In this document: in pieces, positions 34,940 to 44,718 of the stretch
Position numbering within the stretch: position 1 is the stretch's first letter
How the letters are laid out: each line of letters opens with the position of its first letter
NCBI RefSeq assembly: GCF_009495755.1
Contig: NZ_WIBJ01000006.1
Span: 110,126 to 174,125, forward strand
Direction: 5' to 3'
From: Flavobacterium sp. LMO8
Lineage (GTDB): Bacteria; Bacteroidota; Bacteroidia; Flavobacteriales; Flavobacteriaceae
Length of the DNA stretch: 64,000 nucleotides
Made by a program: the position numbers and the translations under genes
The notes under the pieces: generated by a model
What the model was told of the DNA's origin: nothing
The model's input: only the letters and a program-made list of their open reading frames with translations
Databases searched by the model: none

Positions 34940-35620
34940 ATGAAAAAAATTACACTTTTAGTAGTAGCCAGTATCCTTCTGGTAGGGAACATGGCTTTAG
35001 CGTCAGAAAATCCTATTTTTTCTGACAACACAAACAGAAGAGGTTATTACATCGATTATAGAGATGCTGAGCCAATTATCTTCAAAGAACGCGGAATTGA
35101 GTTTATGTTGTTTCCAAATGGAGAATTTGACTTCAACACAAGACCAGCGGTTAGACCAAGAGTCAACGGAACAAGTGGTGCTCCAAGAGGAATGTACTAC
35201 GGAACTTCTGAAAGAGGTGTTCGAGTTGAACACGATAACTTTGGTAGAGTAAGACGAGTAGGAAATGTTTACATCAACTACGACGCTTTTGGAAGAGTAA
35301 AACGTATTGGAACTATTTATATGAGTTATAACAGTTTTGCTGTAACTAAAGTGGGTAACATGCGAATAGTTTACGATAGAAGAGGACGAATTGTGAATGT
35401 ATATGGTTTTATCAACCACGCTAACGGCGGATATAACTACAACCCAGGAACTCATTACTCAGGTGGAAATGGCGGCTATGGTTACGGAGATGATTATGGA
35501 GACGACTATAATGACGATGACTATTACTACTACAGAAAAGATGGTTCTAAAGCAAAAATGTCTGATGATGACGTAAAGGAAATCAAAAGAGAAACTTTAG
35601 AAATTAAAAAAGATAAATAA
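34940..35620 (+). CDS. Secreted protein with GRVxRxG repeats, unknown
   Basis: A 226-residue exported protein (signal peptide MKKITLLVVASILLVGNMALA). Residues ~90-150 hold three to four short repeats of the form (D)NFGRVRRVGNVYINYDAFGR, each a likely beta hairpin, then a Gly/Tyr/Asp-rich stretch and a Lys/Asp-rich C-terminus. Not a recognised domain. Possibly surface-exposed or calcium-binding through the Asp-rich tail, which is inference. A sigma54-like promoter lies upstream and a terminator downstream. Confidence 0.7.
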   Translation: MKKITLLVVASILLVGNMALASENPIFSDNTNRRGYYIDYRDAEPIIFKERGIEFMLFPNGEFDFNTRPAVRPRVNGTSGAPRGMYYGTSERGVRVEHDNFGRVRRVGNVYINYDAFGRVKRIGTIYMSYNSFAVTKVGNMRIVYDRRGRIVNVYGFINHANGGYNYNPGTHYSGGNGGYGYGDDYGDDYNDDDYYYYRKDGSKAKMSDDDVKEIKRETLEIKKDK

Positions 35621-35644
35621 AAATTGGTTGGTTAGTTTGTTTTT

Positions 35645-35692
35645 AAATCCTGTGGATTCTGGGAAGATGAAGCAGGATTTTTTGTTTTTAAA
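35645..35692 (+). terminator. Terminator after the secreted-repeat gene
   Basis: AAATCCTG (35645-35652) pairs with CAGGATTT (35673-35680), followed by a T-rich run. Confidence 0.6.
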
Positions 35693-35753
35693 TTTTAAAA
35701 ATCTTTATTTGGAACACAGATTGAATAAATCGAAGAAATAAAAAAAATCTTTA

Positions 35754-37220
35754 TTATTTCATCAGAATTCTCTTAAAAACAGAATTCATCACAAAATTAA
35801 TATCCGAAGAAATTTTTAAATAATAGCTCAATCCTAAATAAAACAAGGTCACTAAAATAGATTTCAGAACAATATTTACAAATGGGTGAAAACTAAAATC
35901 CCAATAATAAAACACCCCAAAACTTACTATTGTTAAAGCCAAAGCCACAATAGTTTTTTTTGTAAACGGAAATAACTTCATTTTAAGCACCACAAAAAGT
36001 AGTTTTGCTAAACTATATAGCGTAATTGAAATTAAGGTTGCTATTGCTGCTCCATTCAGGCCATAAAGTGGAATGAAAATCATATTTAGTGAAACCGTAA
36101 GAAAAACAAGAAACAATCCTAAAAATAAAACCGCTCTATAATACTTCGAATTAAAAATAATGGAATTATTATTTCCTAAAATCAAATCGAAATACTTGGA
36201 AATTCCGATTAAAAAAACCACAGCAATTCCTTCGCTATAACCTGCTGGTAAAACGGTGTATAATTGATTGATATTGACTAAAATTCCAACTAATATCAAA
36301 CCCCCAATAACTTGAAGCGTAATGGAAGACTTTTTGTACAATTCGTTTAATTCATCGTGTTTGTTTTCGCTCATTAATTTAGCCGTAATTGGATATGTAA
36401 TTTGATGCATCGCACGACTTGGCACCGCAATTACCGTAGCGATAAAAATAGCAACCGAATAAAACGCAATATTATCAATAATAATAAAAAAATTCAGCAT
36501 TACTTTGTCAATATCTAACAATAAATTAGCGACACTTCCTGATAAAATAATGAAGAAACAATAGGTTAAAACCGCTTTTGCATTGTCTGGAAAAACCAAA
36601 TTAAATCGTGGTGTTTTGACTTTCATTGCGTATAAAAACATGGCAAAAAGCGATAAAAAATAAATTCCCATTAACGCAAAAACGAATTGTTGGGGCGAAA
36701 TCACATCAAAATAAACCGCAAATAAGACGATTGAAATTAGAATACGAAGCAAAACTTCTTTCACAAAACTACCGTAAACCGATTGCAAATGCACTTTTAC
36801 CCAAGCATAAAAAATCTCAAAATAGCCCATACAAAGTCCGATTACAGGAATTTGCCAAACATAATCGTAAACAATTGGGTTTTTCTGCGATAATAATTCC
36901 GCAATTTGATGATAACCAAAATAACCAATCAAACTTATCGGAAGAATTATCAGCAAAGGCAACACCAAAACAAAGGTTAGGAATTGCGATTTTTTCTCTT
37001 CGGTTTCGTATTCGTTGTAAAATTTCACCAATGTATTGTGGACGCCAAACGCCATCAAAGGCATCATAATATTAGCCGCCGATAAAATAAATCCAACCAA
37101 ACCATAAAAAGTGTCACCCAAAAATTGCCCGTACATAAACAAGGTATTAATCGCACCAATTCCAAAACCGATGTAGGTAATGATGGTGTTTTTAATCGAT
37201 TGTTTGATGACAATTCCCAT
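35754..37220 (-). CDS. Lipid-linked oligosaccharide flippase (Wzx-like, MOP superfamily)
   Basis: A 488-residue protein with 12-14 hydrophobic segments typical of the polysaccharide-transport branch of the MOP superfamily. N-terminus MGIVIKQSIKNTIITYIGFG and the conserved FGVHNTLVKFYNEY segment. It would flip undecaprenyl-linked sugar units across the inner membrane. Next to a glycosyltransferase 18 bp upstream on the same strand, which supports this role. Confidence 0.8.
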   Translation of the reverse strand: MGIVIKQSIKNTIITYIGFGIGAINTLFMYGQFLGDTFYGLVGFILSAANIMMPLMAFGVHNTLVKFYNEYETEEKKSQFLTFVLVLPLLIILPISLIGYFGYHQIAELLSQKNPIVYDYVWQIPVIGLCMGYFEIFYAWVKVHLQSVYGSFVKEVLLRILISIVLFAVYFDVISPQQFVFALMGIYFLSLFAMFLYAMKVKTPRFNLVFPDNAKAVLTYCFFIILSGSVANLLLDIDKVMLNFFIIIDNIAFYSVAIFIATVIAVPSRAMHQITYPITAKLMSENKHDELNELYKKSSITLQVIGGLILVGILVNINQLYTVLPAGYSEGIAVVFLIGISKYFDLILGNNNSIIFNSKYYRAVLFLGLFLVFLTVSLNMIFIPLYGLNGAAIATLISITLYSLAKLLFVVLKMKLFPFTKKTIVALALTIVSFGVFYYWDFSFHPFVNIVLKSILVTLFYLGLSYYLKISSDINFVMNSVFKRILMK

Positions 37221-37233
37221 GTTTCTAGTGAAA

Positions 37234-37257
37234 AGTGATTAGTGATTAGTGATTAGT
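37234..37257. repeat. AGTGATT heptamer array at the glycosyltransferase stop
   Basis: Three tandem heptamer units (read on the plus strand) overlap the end of the glycosyltransferase gene. They supply its last residues (LITNH) and its stop codon. Confidence 0.65.
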
Positions 37258-38546
37258 AGTTTAGCTAATTTCTCCGTTAAGGATTTTCTGCTGTATTGTT
37301 GCAAACCAACTGGATATACTTTTAAATTATTTTGTTGGAATTGTTCAAAACAGATTAGAATTTGTGCTTTTAAAGCTTCTAATTCGTCATATTTGAAGAA
37401 AGTTCCCGTATTAGTTTCTTTAATAATTTGAGTAAAATCAGCATATTCTGGTCCGATGGCGATAATTGGTCGCTCTGAAACCATATATTCGAATAATTTT
37501 CCAGGAATAATACATTTGGTTTCTTCTGAATCAATTTCGATAAGTAATAGTACTTGTGAGCTTCTTTGTTCAATTATAGCTTCATCATGTGACAAATAAC
37601 CAAAATGATTCACATATTTTTCTAACTTAAATTCTTTTAGAGCCTGAAGCACCTCAGCACTCACCGCTCCTATCAATTTTAATTGAAATTGTTTTTTGAA
37701 TTCTGGATTTTCTTTGGTTAATTCTTTCAACGCTTTCCACAAAATCCTTGGATTTCTTGCCGATAAAAACGAACCAATGTGTGCCAAAGTAAATTTTTCG
37801 TCTAAAGGCTTTTTATTTACTTTTTCCACATCATAACCATTCGTAATCACTTCGATTGGTTTTGAAGTAATGGCTTCAAATTCAGTTTTTGTCGTAGGTG
37901 AGGTTACTAAAAGTCGGTCACAAGTATTCATGACTTCTTTTTCCAAATCTTTATGCTTTTTGGCTGCCCAAGAACTTAATTTTAATTGTTTGTGATAACC
38001 AATCGTAGTCCAAGGATCACGAAAATCGGCCAGCCAAGTGATGTTTAACTCTTTTTTCAATTGCAATCCAATCAAATGTAAACTGTGCGGTGGACCTGTG
38101 GTGATTATTGTATCGATTTGATTTTCTTGAAGATATTTTTTCAAAAACTTAACCGAAGGTATTACCCAAAATACACGTGCATCTGGAATAAAAATATTGC
38201 CACGAATCCAAAGCATTGCTTTTTCTACAAACGATTGCTTTTTTTGATTGGGAATAATTCCAGAACTGATTTTTTTTGTCTTATTTTTCGAAAAAACCGA
38301 CGCCAATCCGTAAGGTTCAAAAATGGATTGTTTGATTATAACTGCTTTATCTGAAACTTCACTTATTAACTTCTCATCAAGCAACGGATAAGTTGGATTC
38401 TCTGGAATATAAACGTGAGGTTCGATATTAAAATCGGGTAAATACTTGACAAATTTCAACCAACGTTGCACACCTGGACCTCCTGCTGGTGGCCAGTAAT
38501 ACGATATGATGAGTATTTTTTTAGTTGGTTTCAATGTCAAGTTCAA
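37239..38546 (-). CDS. Glycosyltransferase, GT4-like
   Basis: A 435-residue GT-B enzyme. N-terminal ILIISYYWPPAGGPGVQR is the usual acceptor-side loop, LADFRDPW and VTNGYDVEKVN sit in the middle, and KLFEYMVSERPIIAIGPEYAD contains the nucleotide-sugar-binding Glu-rich motif. It adds a sugar to a lipid-linked or envelope glycan. Its extreme C-terminus is encoded by a heptamer repeat (37234-37257). Likely cotranscribed with the flippase. Confidence 0.82.
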   Translation of the reverse strand: MNLTLKPTKKILIISYYWPPAGGPGVQRWLKFVKYLPDFNIEPHVYIPENPTYPLLDEKLISEVSDKAVIIKQSIFEPYGLASVFSKNKTKKISSGIIPNQKKQSFVEKAMLWIRGNIFIPDARVFWVIPSVKFLKKYLQENQIDTIITTGPPHSLHLIGLQLKKELNITWLADFRDPWTTIGYHKQLKLSSWAAKKHKDLEKEVMNTCDRLLVTSPTTKTEFEAITSKPIEVITNGYDVEKVNKKPLDEKFTLAHIGSFLSARNPRILWKALKELTKENPEFKKQFQLKLIGAVSAEVLQALKEFKLEKYVNHFGYLSHDEAIIEQRSSQVLLLIEIDSEETKCIIPGKLFEYMVSERPIIAIGPEYADFTQIIKETNTGTFFKYDELEALKAQILICFEQFQQNNLKVYPVGLQQYSRKSLTEKLAKLLITNH

Positions 38547-38558
38547 AAATGATATTCT

Positions 38559-38622
38559 GTCAAGCTGAACTCGTTTCAGCTTCTAAATTATTTGTGAGAT
38601 GCTGAAATGAATTCAGCATGAC
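38559..38622. repeat. Palindromic element in the GT-YfhO gap
   Basis: Imperfect inverted repeat: arm beginning GTCAAGCTGAACTCG (38559) and arm ending GAATTCAGCATGAC (38622), with GTTTCAGC/GCTGAAA inner portions. The left arm is identical to the right arm of the element at 44749-44816 read on the other strand. Confidence 0.7.
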
Positions 38623-38627
38623 AAGAT

Positions 38628-41072
38628 TTATGCTTTTTTCTTATTCTCAAAATAAACTCCAACTCCAATCAATAAAAGCATTCCGATAGAACTCATTAAA
38701 GCAATTGTACTTCCTGTTTCAACAACTTCTGGCTCAAATTTGAATTCGATAGTGTGTTTTCCTGCTGGAATTTGTAGTCCTCTTAAAACGTAGTTTACAT
38801 TATGTATTCTTGCTTCTTTTCCATCAATTGTAGCCTTCCATCCATCTTTGTAATACATTTCAGAGAAAACCGCAAAACCATTTTTAGAATTATTTGAAAT
38901 GTATTTCAAATGGTTTGGTTTATATGAAACTAAATTTATTGATGAAATAGAATCTTTTTCATATTCTAATTCTGAAATAGCTCTTCCAGGAGATTTCAGA
39001 TATTTTTTATCATGAGTTACATTGGAAAACACAGCCACTCTTTTTGTATCCAAAGTATCCAACGCTTTCATTTCATCGTTTGCAGATTTTAACAACTTAA
39101 TTTCTTCTATAAACCATGCATTTCCATTCGCTGCTGGATTTGCTAAAGCTAATTTTTGTCCGTTTTCATCAGATTGGATGACGTATTTTACGTTTAACAT
39201 GTTTAGTACACGAACGTTATTTTTAGCAATTTGGTAATCAAATAATTGTTGCATTCTTCTTGGTTTCGCGGCATGATAACCTCCAATTGATTTGTGGAAA
39301 TACGATGTTCTAGCGTTGCTCATTCCTCCTTCTACTTCAAAAACTCGAAAATGTGTGGTATCGGCTAAAATTCTTTGGTCGGCTTCTGTTGGTTGGAATG
39401 GCATATCTACTTCTCTTGCACTTCTAAATTGGTCTGGATTGTTGTTTACATAACGTTTGTCTACCATAAACAAGTCGAAAACCATTAAAATTCCTACTAT
39501 AATAATCGCTGTAGTTTCTTTCATCAGGTTTTTTACGAAAAGAAATAAAACAGCAAAAGTAAGTGCTACAAACAACATCGAACGCAAAACATCAGAAGTA
39601 TACAAAGCAGCTCTATCTATTTTTAACGTTCTGATGAAATCATCGCCATACGCTTGTGCATACATCGCATCGTTTGCAGAAGAAAAAGTAAACATTCCTT
39701 TAATCAGAAACAATACTATTAAAAGTCCGAAAGTAATGGCTCCTGATTTCCAAAGGGCGTTCCATTTTGCTTTTTCATCTTGTTTGAAAAATTGGTATAA
39801 ACCAACAATCGCTAAAGCTGGTACACACAATTCTAAAATCACTTGAATAGAAGAAACTGCTCTAAATTTGTCGTACAATGGAACATAATTGATGAAGAAA
39901 TCGGTTAAAACACTGAAATTTTTACCCCAAGAAAGTAATAATGACAATACAGCTCCTGCTAAAAACAAATATTTGATGTTTCGTTTTTCAACAAAAAATG
40001 CCATGACGAATAAGAAAAACACTACTACTCCAATATACGCTGGTGCAGCAACAATAGGCTGATTTCCCCAATACGCTGGTGCGTGTTCTACAAAACCTTG
40101 AACTTGATCCGCTGGATAGCCTTGGGCTACAAAATTTTGATACGTTTCCGATTCAATTCCTAAATTTTCATTGTTAGAACCTCCAAAAAGTCCTGGTGCA
40201 ATCAAGTTTAAACTTTCTGCAACTCCGTAACTGTATTCGGTGATATATTCATACGACATAGCGTTGCTATCCGTCTTTGGAGAACCATCTGGATTGAAGG
40301 TCAATTCACTATTATTACGTGTTGAAAACTTAGCATATTCTGAAGTTGCCATCAAGTTGGTTGCATTCGTTCCGATAGCTAAAATTCCTGCAATGCCAAA
40401 AACGCCAAATATCTTTCCTAATTCTTTGAATTCTTTATTCTTAACTGCAATTACCACATAATAAACAGCAATAATCGCTAATAAAAGCAATAAATAATAC
40501 GTCATTTGGAAGTGATTCGCATTAATTTCTAACGCTGCGGCTACCATGGTAAGCAAACCACCTAGAATATATTTTCGTTGGAAGACTAATAAAACTCCAC
40601 CAACAACCATGGGCATATAAGCAATAGCGTGTGCTTTAGCATTGTGTCCAACACCTAAAATAATAATCAAATATGTAGATAATCCAAAAGCTAATGCTCC
40701 GAAAAACGCTTTTAATGGATCTACTTTTAGCACCATCAACAATACATAAAACCCTAAAAAATATAAGAATAAATAATCGGCTGGTCTTGGTAAAAATCGT
40801 AACGCATCGTCTACCATTCCAATTACATCATTTGGATATTTTGCACCTAACTGATAGGTTGGCATTCCTCCAAAAGCACTATTGGTCCAAAAAGGTTCTT
40901 CTCCTGTTTCTTTTCTGAAATCGTTTTGTTCTTTAGCCATTCCAGTATATTGTACAATATCCGATTGGAAAATTTTATTTCCTTGTAAAACAGGATAAAA
41001 ATAAATCAGGGAAACCAAAATAAATCCTACTAAAACTATTAAATGAGGATATAATGCTTTGCTATTTTTCAT
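38628..41072 (-). CDS. YfhO-family membrane protein
   Basis: An 814-residue protein with ~12-13 hydrophobic segments and a long extracytoplasmic C-terminal half, matching Bacterial membrane protein YfhO. The N-terminus has QGNKIFQSDIVQYTGM, and LRGLQIPAGKHTIEFKFEP precedes the last helix. YfhO proteins are GT-C type enzymes thought to glycosylate envelope polymers. The neighbouring glycosyltransferase and flippase fit an envelope glycan role. No promoter box clearly identified. Confidence 0.85.
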   Translation of the reverse strand: MKNSKALYPHLIVLVGFILVSLIYFYPVLQGNKIFQSDIVQYTGMAKEQNDFRKETGEEPFWTNSAFGGMPTYQLGAKYPNDVIGMVDDALRFLPRPADYLFLYFLGFYVLLMVLKVDPLKAFFGALAFGLSTYLIIILGVGHNAKAHAIAYMPMVVGGVLLVFQRKYILGGLLTMVAAALEINANHFQMTYYLLLLLAIIAVYYVVIAVKNKEFKELGKIFGVFGIAGILAIGTNATNLMATSEYAKFSTRNNSELTFNPDGSPKTDSNAMSYEYITEYSYGVAESLNLIAPGLFGGSNNENLGIESETYQNFVAQGYPADQVQGFVEHAPAYWGNQPIVAAPAYIGVVVFFLFVMAFFVEKRNIKYLFLAGAVLSLLLSWGKNFSVLTDFFINYVPLYDKFRAVSSIQVILELCVPALAIVGLYQFFKQDEKAKWNALWKSGAITFGLLIVLFLIKGMFTFSSANDAMYAQAYGDDFIRTLKIDRAALYTSDVLRSMLFVALTFAVLFLFVKNLMKETTAIIIVGILMVFDLFMVDKRYVNNNPDQFRSAREVDMPFQPTEADQRILADTTHFRVFEVEGGMSNARTSYFHKSIGGYHAAKPRRMQQLFDYQIAKNNVRVLNMLNVKYVIQSDENGQKLALANPAANGNAWFIEEIKLLKSANDEMKALDTLDTKRVAVFSNVTHDKKYLKSPGRAISELEYEKDSISSINLVSYKPNHLKYISNNSKNGFAVFSEMYYKDGWKATIDGKEARIHNVNYVLRGLQIPAGKHTIEFKFEPEVVETGSTIALMSSIGMLLLIGVGVYFENKKKA

Positions 41073-41107
41073 GTGAATGTGTAATAAAATAAGATGCTAA
41101 AGTAACT

Positions 41108-41137
41108 AAAAAAAGGATATTGTTAAAATATCCTTTT
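41108..41137 (-). terminator. Terminator after DUF4834 gene
   Basis: AAAGGATAT pairs with ATATCCTTT; on the minus strand a T run follows. Confidence 0.65.
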
Positions 41138-41158
41138 GGGTAATGTATGAAATACTAA

Positions 41159-41416
41159 CTACTTGATTTCTTCATAATCAATATATTCGCCAACTTTCTT
41201 TTTCTCTTTTGGCATACTTTGTTGCGACTTAGAAGTTCTATCTTGCTGTTGTTCTTGTTGTTGCCTATATTGTTCTTGCATTTTTTGTTGCATTTTATTC
41301 ACTGCTTTTTGCATTAAAATAGGAGCAAAAATGCGCATCAAAAACTTAAACAAATAATAAAACAGTACGATATAAAAAAGTGTTTTTATAAAGCCCGTAA
41401 GTGAAGCCATTTCCAT
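41159..41416 (-). CDS. DUF4834 protein
   Basis: An 85-residue protein: one hydrophobic helix (residues ~8-32), then a Gln/Lys-rich coiled segment (MQQKMQEQYRQQQEQQQ) and the conserved C-terminal KVGEYIDYEEIK. Widespread in Bacteroidota next to envelope genes; function unknown. A second ATG 6 bp in is an equally possible start. Its promoter (TAATTTTG at 41443-41436, TTG 22 bp upstream, minus strand) is well formed. Confidence 0.7.
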   Translation of the reverse strand: MEMASLTGFIKTLFYIVLFYYLFKFLMRIFAPILMQKAVNKMQQKMQEQYRQQQEQQQDRTSKSQQSMPKEKKKVGEYIDYEEIK

Positions 41417-41435
41417 TTTATAAAAATTTAAAATT

Positions 41436-41468
41436 CAAAATTACAGCTATTGGTTGGTAAAACTTCAA
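41436..41468 (-). promoter_or_regulatory. Promoter for DUF4834 gene
   Basis: On the minus strand TTG (41468-41466), 22 bp, TAATTTTG (41443-41436): full match to the Bacteroidota consensus. Confidence 0.55.
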
Positions 41469-41498
41469 ATTTGTTTCTTAAAATTATGATAAAATAAC

Positions 41499-41506
41499 TA
41501 TTTTTG
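41499..41506 (+). promoter_or_regulatory. -7 box for the outer membrane protein gene
   Basis: TATTTTTG matches TAnnTTTG, 17 bp before the ATG at 41524. The nearest TTG is 25 bp upstream, slightly far. Confidence 0.45.
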
Positions 41507-41523
41507 GACATAAATCATTTTTT

Positions 41524-42492
41524 ATGAAATCTATTCAAACACTTTTTGTTCTATTTTTAGGAATTATGTCTCAAATTTCATTTGCTCAGTTTACAGATGA
41601 AATCAACTCTAATCGTCCTGGGAAATCGATGATGGCATTTGCTGTTGGAAAAAAAATTATTCAAACCGAAACTGGTGTGACTTATGTTTCAGAAGACCAT
41701 AATCTTTTAGGATATGAAGCCAAGGGTTTTATTGGCGAATTAGCAATTCGTTATGGTGTTTGGAAAGAAGAATTAGAAGTCATTGGAGAAATTCAATATC
41801 AAAATGACAAACTTACTATTGGTGATTTTGAAGAAAAAAGAAGTGGTTTCAAACAATTAACTTTAGGAGCTAAATATTTAATTTATGATCCGTTTAAAAA
41901 TTACGAAGAAAAAGTAAATATTTATAGTTGGAAAGCTAATAAAAAATTCAAATGGAGACAATTTATTCCTGCTTTTTCAATGTACGCTGGAGCAAATTTT
42001 AATGTTGGAGACAATCCATTTAATTACGCACCGGCTAACATCGAAGAACCAAGCTTTAGTCCAAAAGTAACGGCAATTGCTCAAAATCATTTTGGAGGAA
42101 GATGGGTTTTAGTTACCAACTTAACGTATGATAAAATTGGAACCGATTTTGCTTCCATTAATTACATCCTTACTCTAACAAGAGGTTTCAATGCACAATG
42201 GTCTGGTTTTATAGAAAATCAAGGTTATATGGGAGATTATTATAGTGACGGCGTTTTTAGAATTGGAGCAGCCTTTTTGTTTGACAAACATATGCAGGTT
42301 GATGCTTCTGTTGGAAAAAACCTAAAAAACACTCCTGGATTATTAAATGCTGGAATTGGATTTTCATGGCGTTTTGCTGATCAATATCAAGAAGTTCAAA
42401 TTGCAAAACCTGGAACCCAAACCAAAACTGATAAAAAAATGAAGAAAAAAGGAGAAAAAGAAGCGAAGAAAAGAAAAGATGCAGTTGAATAA
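41524..42492 (+). CDS. Outer-membrane beta-barrel protein (MetA-pathway-like transporter family)
   Basis: A 322-residue exported protein with a signal peptide (MKSIQTLFVLFLGIMSQISFAQ). Its N-terminus TDEINSNRPGKSMMAFAVGKK and repeated alternating strands to about residue 290 resemble the PhenolMetA-degradation/outer-membrane channel family. The tail is Lys-rich (KKMKKKGEKEAKKRKDAVE), an unusual end for a barrel. The last codon is 1 bp from the GNAT gene, so the two may be co-transcribed. Confidence 0.65.
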   Translation: MKSIQTLFVLFLGIMSQISFAQFTDEINSNRPGKSMMAFAVGKKIIQTETGVTYVSEDHNLLGYEAKGFIGELAIRYGVWKEELEVIGEIQYQNDKLTIGDFEEKRSGFKQLTLGAKYLIYDPFKNYEEKVNIYSWKANKKFKWRQFIPAFSMYAGANFNVGDNPFNYAPANIEEPSFSPKVTAIAQNHFGGRWVLVTNLTYDKIGTDFASINYILTLTRGFNAQWSGFIENQGYMGDYYSDGVFRIGAAFLFDKHMQVDASVGKNLKNTPGLLNAGIGFSWRFADQYQEVQIAKPGTQTKTDKKMKKKGEKEAKKRKDAVE

Positions 42493-42493
42493 A

Positions 42494-43612
42494 ATGATAA
42501 CAATTAAAGAAGCCCTTACCAAAAAAGAAATGAAAGATTACGTTATGTTTTCTTTCGAATTATACAAAAACAACCCTTATTGGATTCCGCCAATAATTGC
42601 AGAAGAATTAGAAACTTTCGACAAAACTAAAAATCCTGCTCTTCAAACAGCAGAGGCTCACTTTTACTTAGCTTACAAAAACGATAAAATTGTTGGTAAA
42701 ATTGCAGCTATAATTAATTGGGAAGAAGTTAATCTTTTGGAAAAAAGGAAAGTACGTTTTGGCTGGTTTGATGTTATTGATGATATTGACGTTACCAAAG
42801 CTCTTTTAAATAAAGTAGAAGAATTAGGCAGAAAACACAATATGGATCACATAGAAGGTCCAATGGGTTTTTCTAATTTGGATAAAGTTGGTGCATTAAG
42901 TGAAGGTTTTGACCAATTGGGAAATATGATTACTTGGTTCAGCTTACCTTATTACATTACTCATTTTGAACAACTTGGATTAGTAAAGGAAAAAGAATAT
43001 ATCGAAAGTAATTTTTCGTTTAGCAATATCAATCCCGAACCATTTCAAAAAGCGAGCATGTTGATTAAAAAACGATATGAGTTGCGCTGTTTGAACTTTA
43101 CAAAAACAAAAGACATTATGCCTTTTGTGGATAAAATGTTTGATTTGTTTAACGAAACTTATTCAAAACTACAATCTTTTGTTCCAATTAACGATATTCA
43201 AAAAGAATATTTCAAAAAGAAATATATTGGTTTTATTAATCCTGAATTTATTAAATTCATAATGGATAAAGAAGATAATATGATTGCTTTTGCTATTGTG
43301 ATGCCTGGTTTTGCTCAAGCATTGAAAAAAGCTAACGGAAAACTATTCCCTTTAGGATTTTATCATTTATTACAAGCGCGAAAACATTCAAAAGAAGTGG
43401 TTTTCTACTTAATTGGCGTTACACCTGAATACCAAAGCAAAGGTGTTACTGCAATTGTTTTTGATGAATATTACAAAGTGTGTCAAGCAAAAGGCATTGA
43501 AACTTGCATTAGAACTCCCGAATTAGAAGAAAATCATGCAATTCATAATTTATGGAAAAACTTTAATTCCAAAATTAACAAACGAAGATGCACGTATAGT
43601 AAATCGATTTAA
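42494..43612 (+). CDS. GNAT-like acyltransferase, conserved in Bacteroidota
   Basis: A 372-residue two-domain protein with an N-terminal GNAT-like half (AHFYLAYKNDKIVGKIAAII) and a C-terminal half (VVFYLIGVTPEYQSKGVTAI) containing the acetyl-CoA-type R/QxxG turn. The conserved YIESNFSFSNINPEPF and HAIHNLWKNF segments are typical of the Bacteroidota family. Substrate unknown. An in-frame ATG at 42479 overlaps the previous gene; 42494 is preferred. Confidence 0.75.
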   Translation: MITIKEALTKKEMKDYVMFSFELYKNNPYWIPPIIAEELETFDKTKNPALQTAEAHFYLAYKNDKIVGKIAAIINWEEVNLLEKRKVRFGWFDVIDDIDVTKALLNKVEELGRKHNMDHIEGPMGFSNLDKVGALSEGFDQLGNMITWFSLPYYITHFEQLGLVKEKEYIESNFSFSNINPEPFQKASMLIKKRYELRCLNFTKTKDIMPFVDKMFDLFNETYSKLQSFVPINDIQKEYFKKKYIGFINPEFIKFIMDKEDNMIAFAIVMPGFAQALKKANGKLFPLGFYHLLQARKHSKEVVFYLIGVTPEYQSKGVTAIVFDEYYKVCQAKGIETCIRTPELEENHAIHNLWKNFNSKINKRRCTYSKSI

Positions 43613-43655
43613 TCTGCAGTAACTACATTAAAGTATTTTTTAAGCAACAAATAAA

Positions 43656-43684
43656 AAATCCCGAGTTAGCTCGGGATTCTTTCT
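43656..43684. terminator. Bidirectional terminator between GNAT gene and purC
   Basis: AATCCCGAG / CTCGGGATT stem with a 4-nt loop and A/T-runs on both sides, between convergent genes. Confidence 0.75.
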
Positions 43685-43699
43685 ATATAAAAGTTTGTA

Positions 43700-44650
43700 T
43701 TATCTATTCTGTAAATAATTCAAAACATTCTTCTCAATTCTTTCATTGATGTTGGAAATATCGGCTTTTATGAATTGCTCTCCAATAATGTTTTCGAATA
43801 ACTCAATGTATCGTTCTGAAACTGTTTCGATGTATTCGTCGGTCATGTTTGGAATTTGTTGTCCTTCTTTTCCTTGGAACCCGTTTTCAATTAACCAACG
43901 ACGAACAAACTCTTTTGACAATTGCTTTTGTTCTTCGTTGTTGTTTTGTCTTTCTTGATATCCTTCTGCGTAAAAATAACGAGAAGAATCAGGTGTGTGG
44001 ATTTCGTCGATTAATACGATTTGTCCGTCTTTTGTTTTCCCGAATTCGTATTTTGTATCTACTAAAATTAAACCACGAGACGCTGCAATTTCAGTTCCTC
44101 TTTGATATAAAGCTCTGGTGTATTTTTCTAAAACTAGGTAATCTTCTTCCGTTACAATTCCGTTAGCTAAAATAGCTTCGCGCGAAATGTCTTCATCATG
44201 CGAACCGTTATCCGCTTTAGTTGTTGGCGTGATAATTGGTGTTGGGAATTTATCGTTTTCTTTTAAACCTTCTGGCATTTCCACACCGCAAAGAATTCTT
44301 CTTCCTGCTGCATATTCACGTGCTGCATGTCCTGATAAATAGCCACGAATTACCATTTCTACTTTGAAAGGCTCACATAAATGGCCTACCGCTACGTTTG
44401 GATCTGGAGTTGCCACTAACCAATTCGGTACAATATCAGAAGTTAATTCCATGAATTTAGTCGCAATTTGATTTAGGATTTGCCCTTTGTAAGGAATTCC
44501 TTTTGGTAAAACCACATCAAATGCAGAAAGACGGTCGGTAGCGACCATTACTAATAAGTCATCATTGATATTGTAAACTTCTCTAACTTTCCCACGGTAC
44601 ACCGATTTTTGTCCTGGAAAATTAAAATTGGTAGTCGTAATTGTATTCAT
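43700..44650 (-). CDS. purC: Phosphoribosylaminoimidazole-succinocarboxamide synthase (SAICAR synthetase)
   Basis: A 316-residue purine-synthesis ligase adding aspartate to CAIR. Motifs: [44 protein letters not shown], and the ATP-binding [20 protein letters not shown] with D-S-S-R-Y. The length exceeds that of the E. coli enzyme (237 aa) and fits the longer form of eukaryote-like and Bacteroidota PurC. A complete promoter lies upstream; no purine riboswitch is visible in the ~20-nt leader. Confidence 0.93.
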   Translation of the reverse strand: MNTITTTNFNFPGQKSVYRGKVREVYNINDDLLVMVATDRLSAFDVVLPKGIPYKGQILNQIATKFMELTSDIVPNWLVATPDPNVAVGHLCEPFKVEMVIRGYLSGHAAREYAAGRRILCGVEMPEGLKENDKFPTPIITPTTKADNGSHDEDISREAILANGIVTEEDYLVLEKYTRALYQRGTEIAASRGLILVDTKYEFGKTKDGQIVLIDEIHTPDSSRYFYAEGYQERQNNNEEQKQLSKEFVRRWLIENGFQGKEGQQIPNMTDEYIETVSERYIELFENIIGEQFIKADISNINERIEKNVLNYLQNR

Positions 44651-44676
44651 TATGTTGTGTTGTTGTTTGTGTGGTG

Positions 44677-44704
44677 CAAAAGTAAACTATTTATTTTCTT
44701 TCAA
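44677..44704 (-). promoter_or_regulatory. purC promoter (TTG-N17-TACTTTTG)
   Basis: On the minus strand TTG (44704-44702), 17 bp, TACTTTTG (44684-44677). Full match to the Bacteroidota consensus; start near 44673. Confidence 0.6.
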
Positions 44705-44718
44705 AAAAGATTTCATAA

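Noticed and set aside
35003..35455. Long minus-strand frame opposite the secreted-repeat gene
   Set aside because: Serine-rich antisense shadow of the Gly/Tyr/Asp-rich plus-strand protein.
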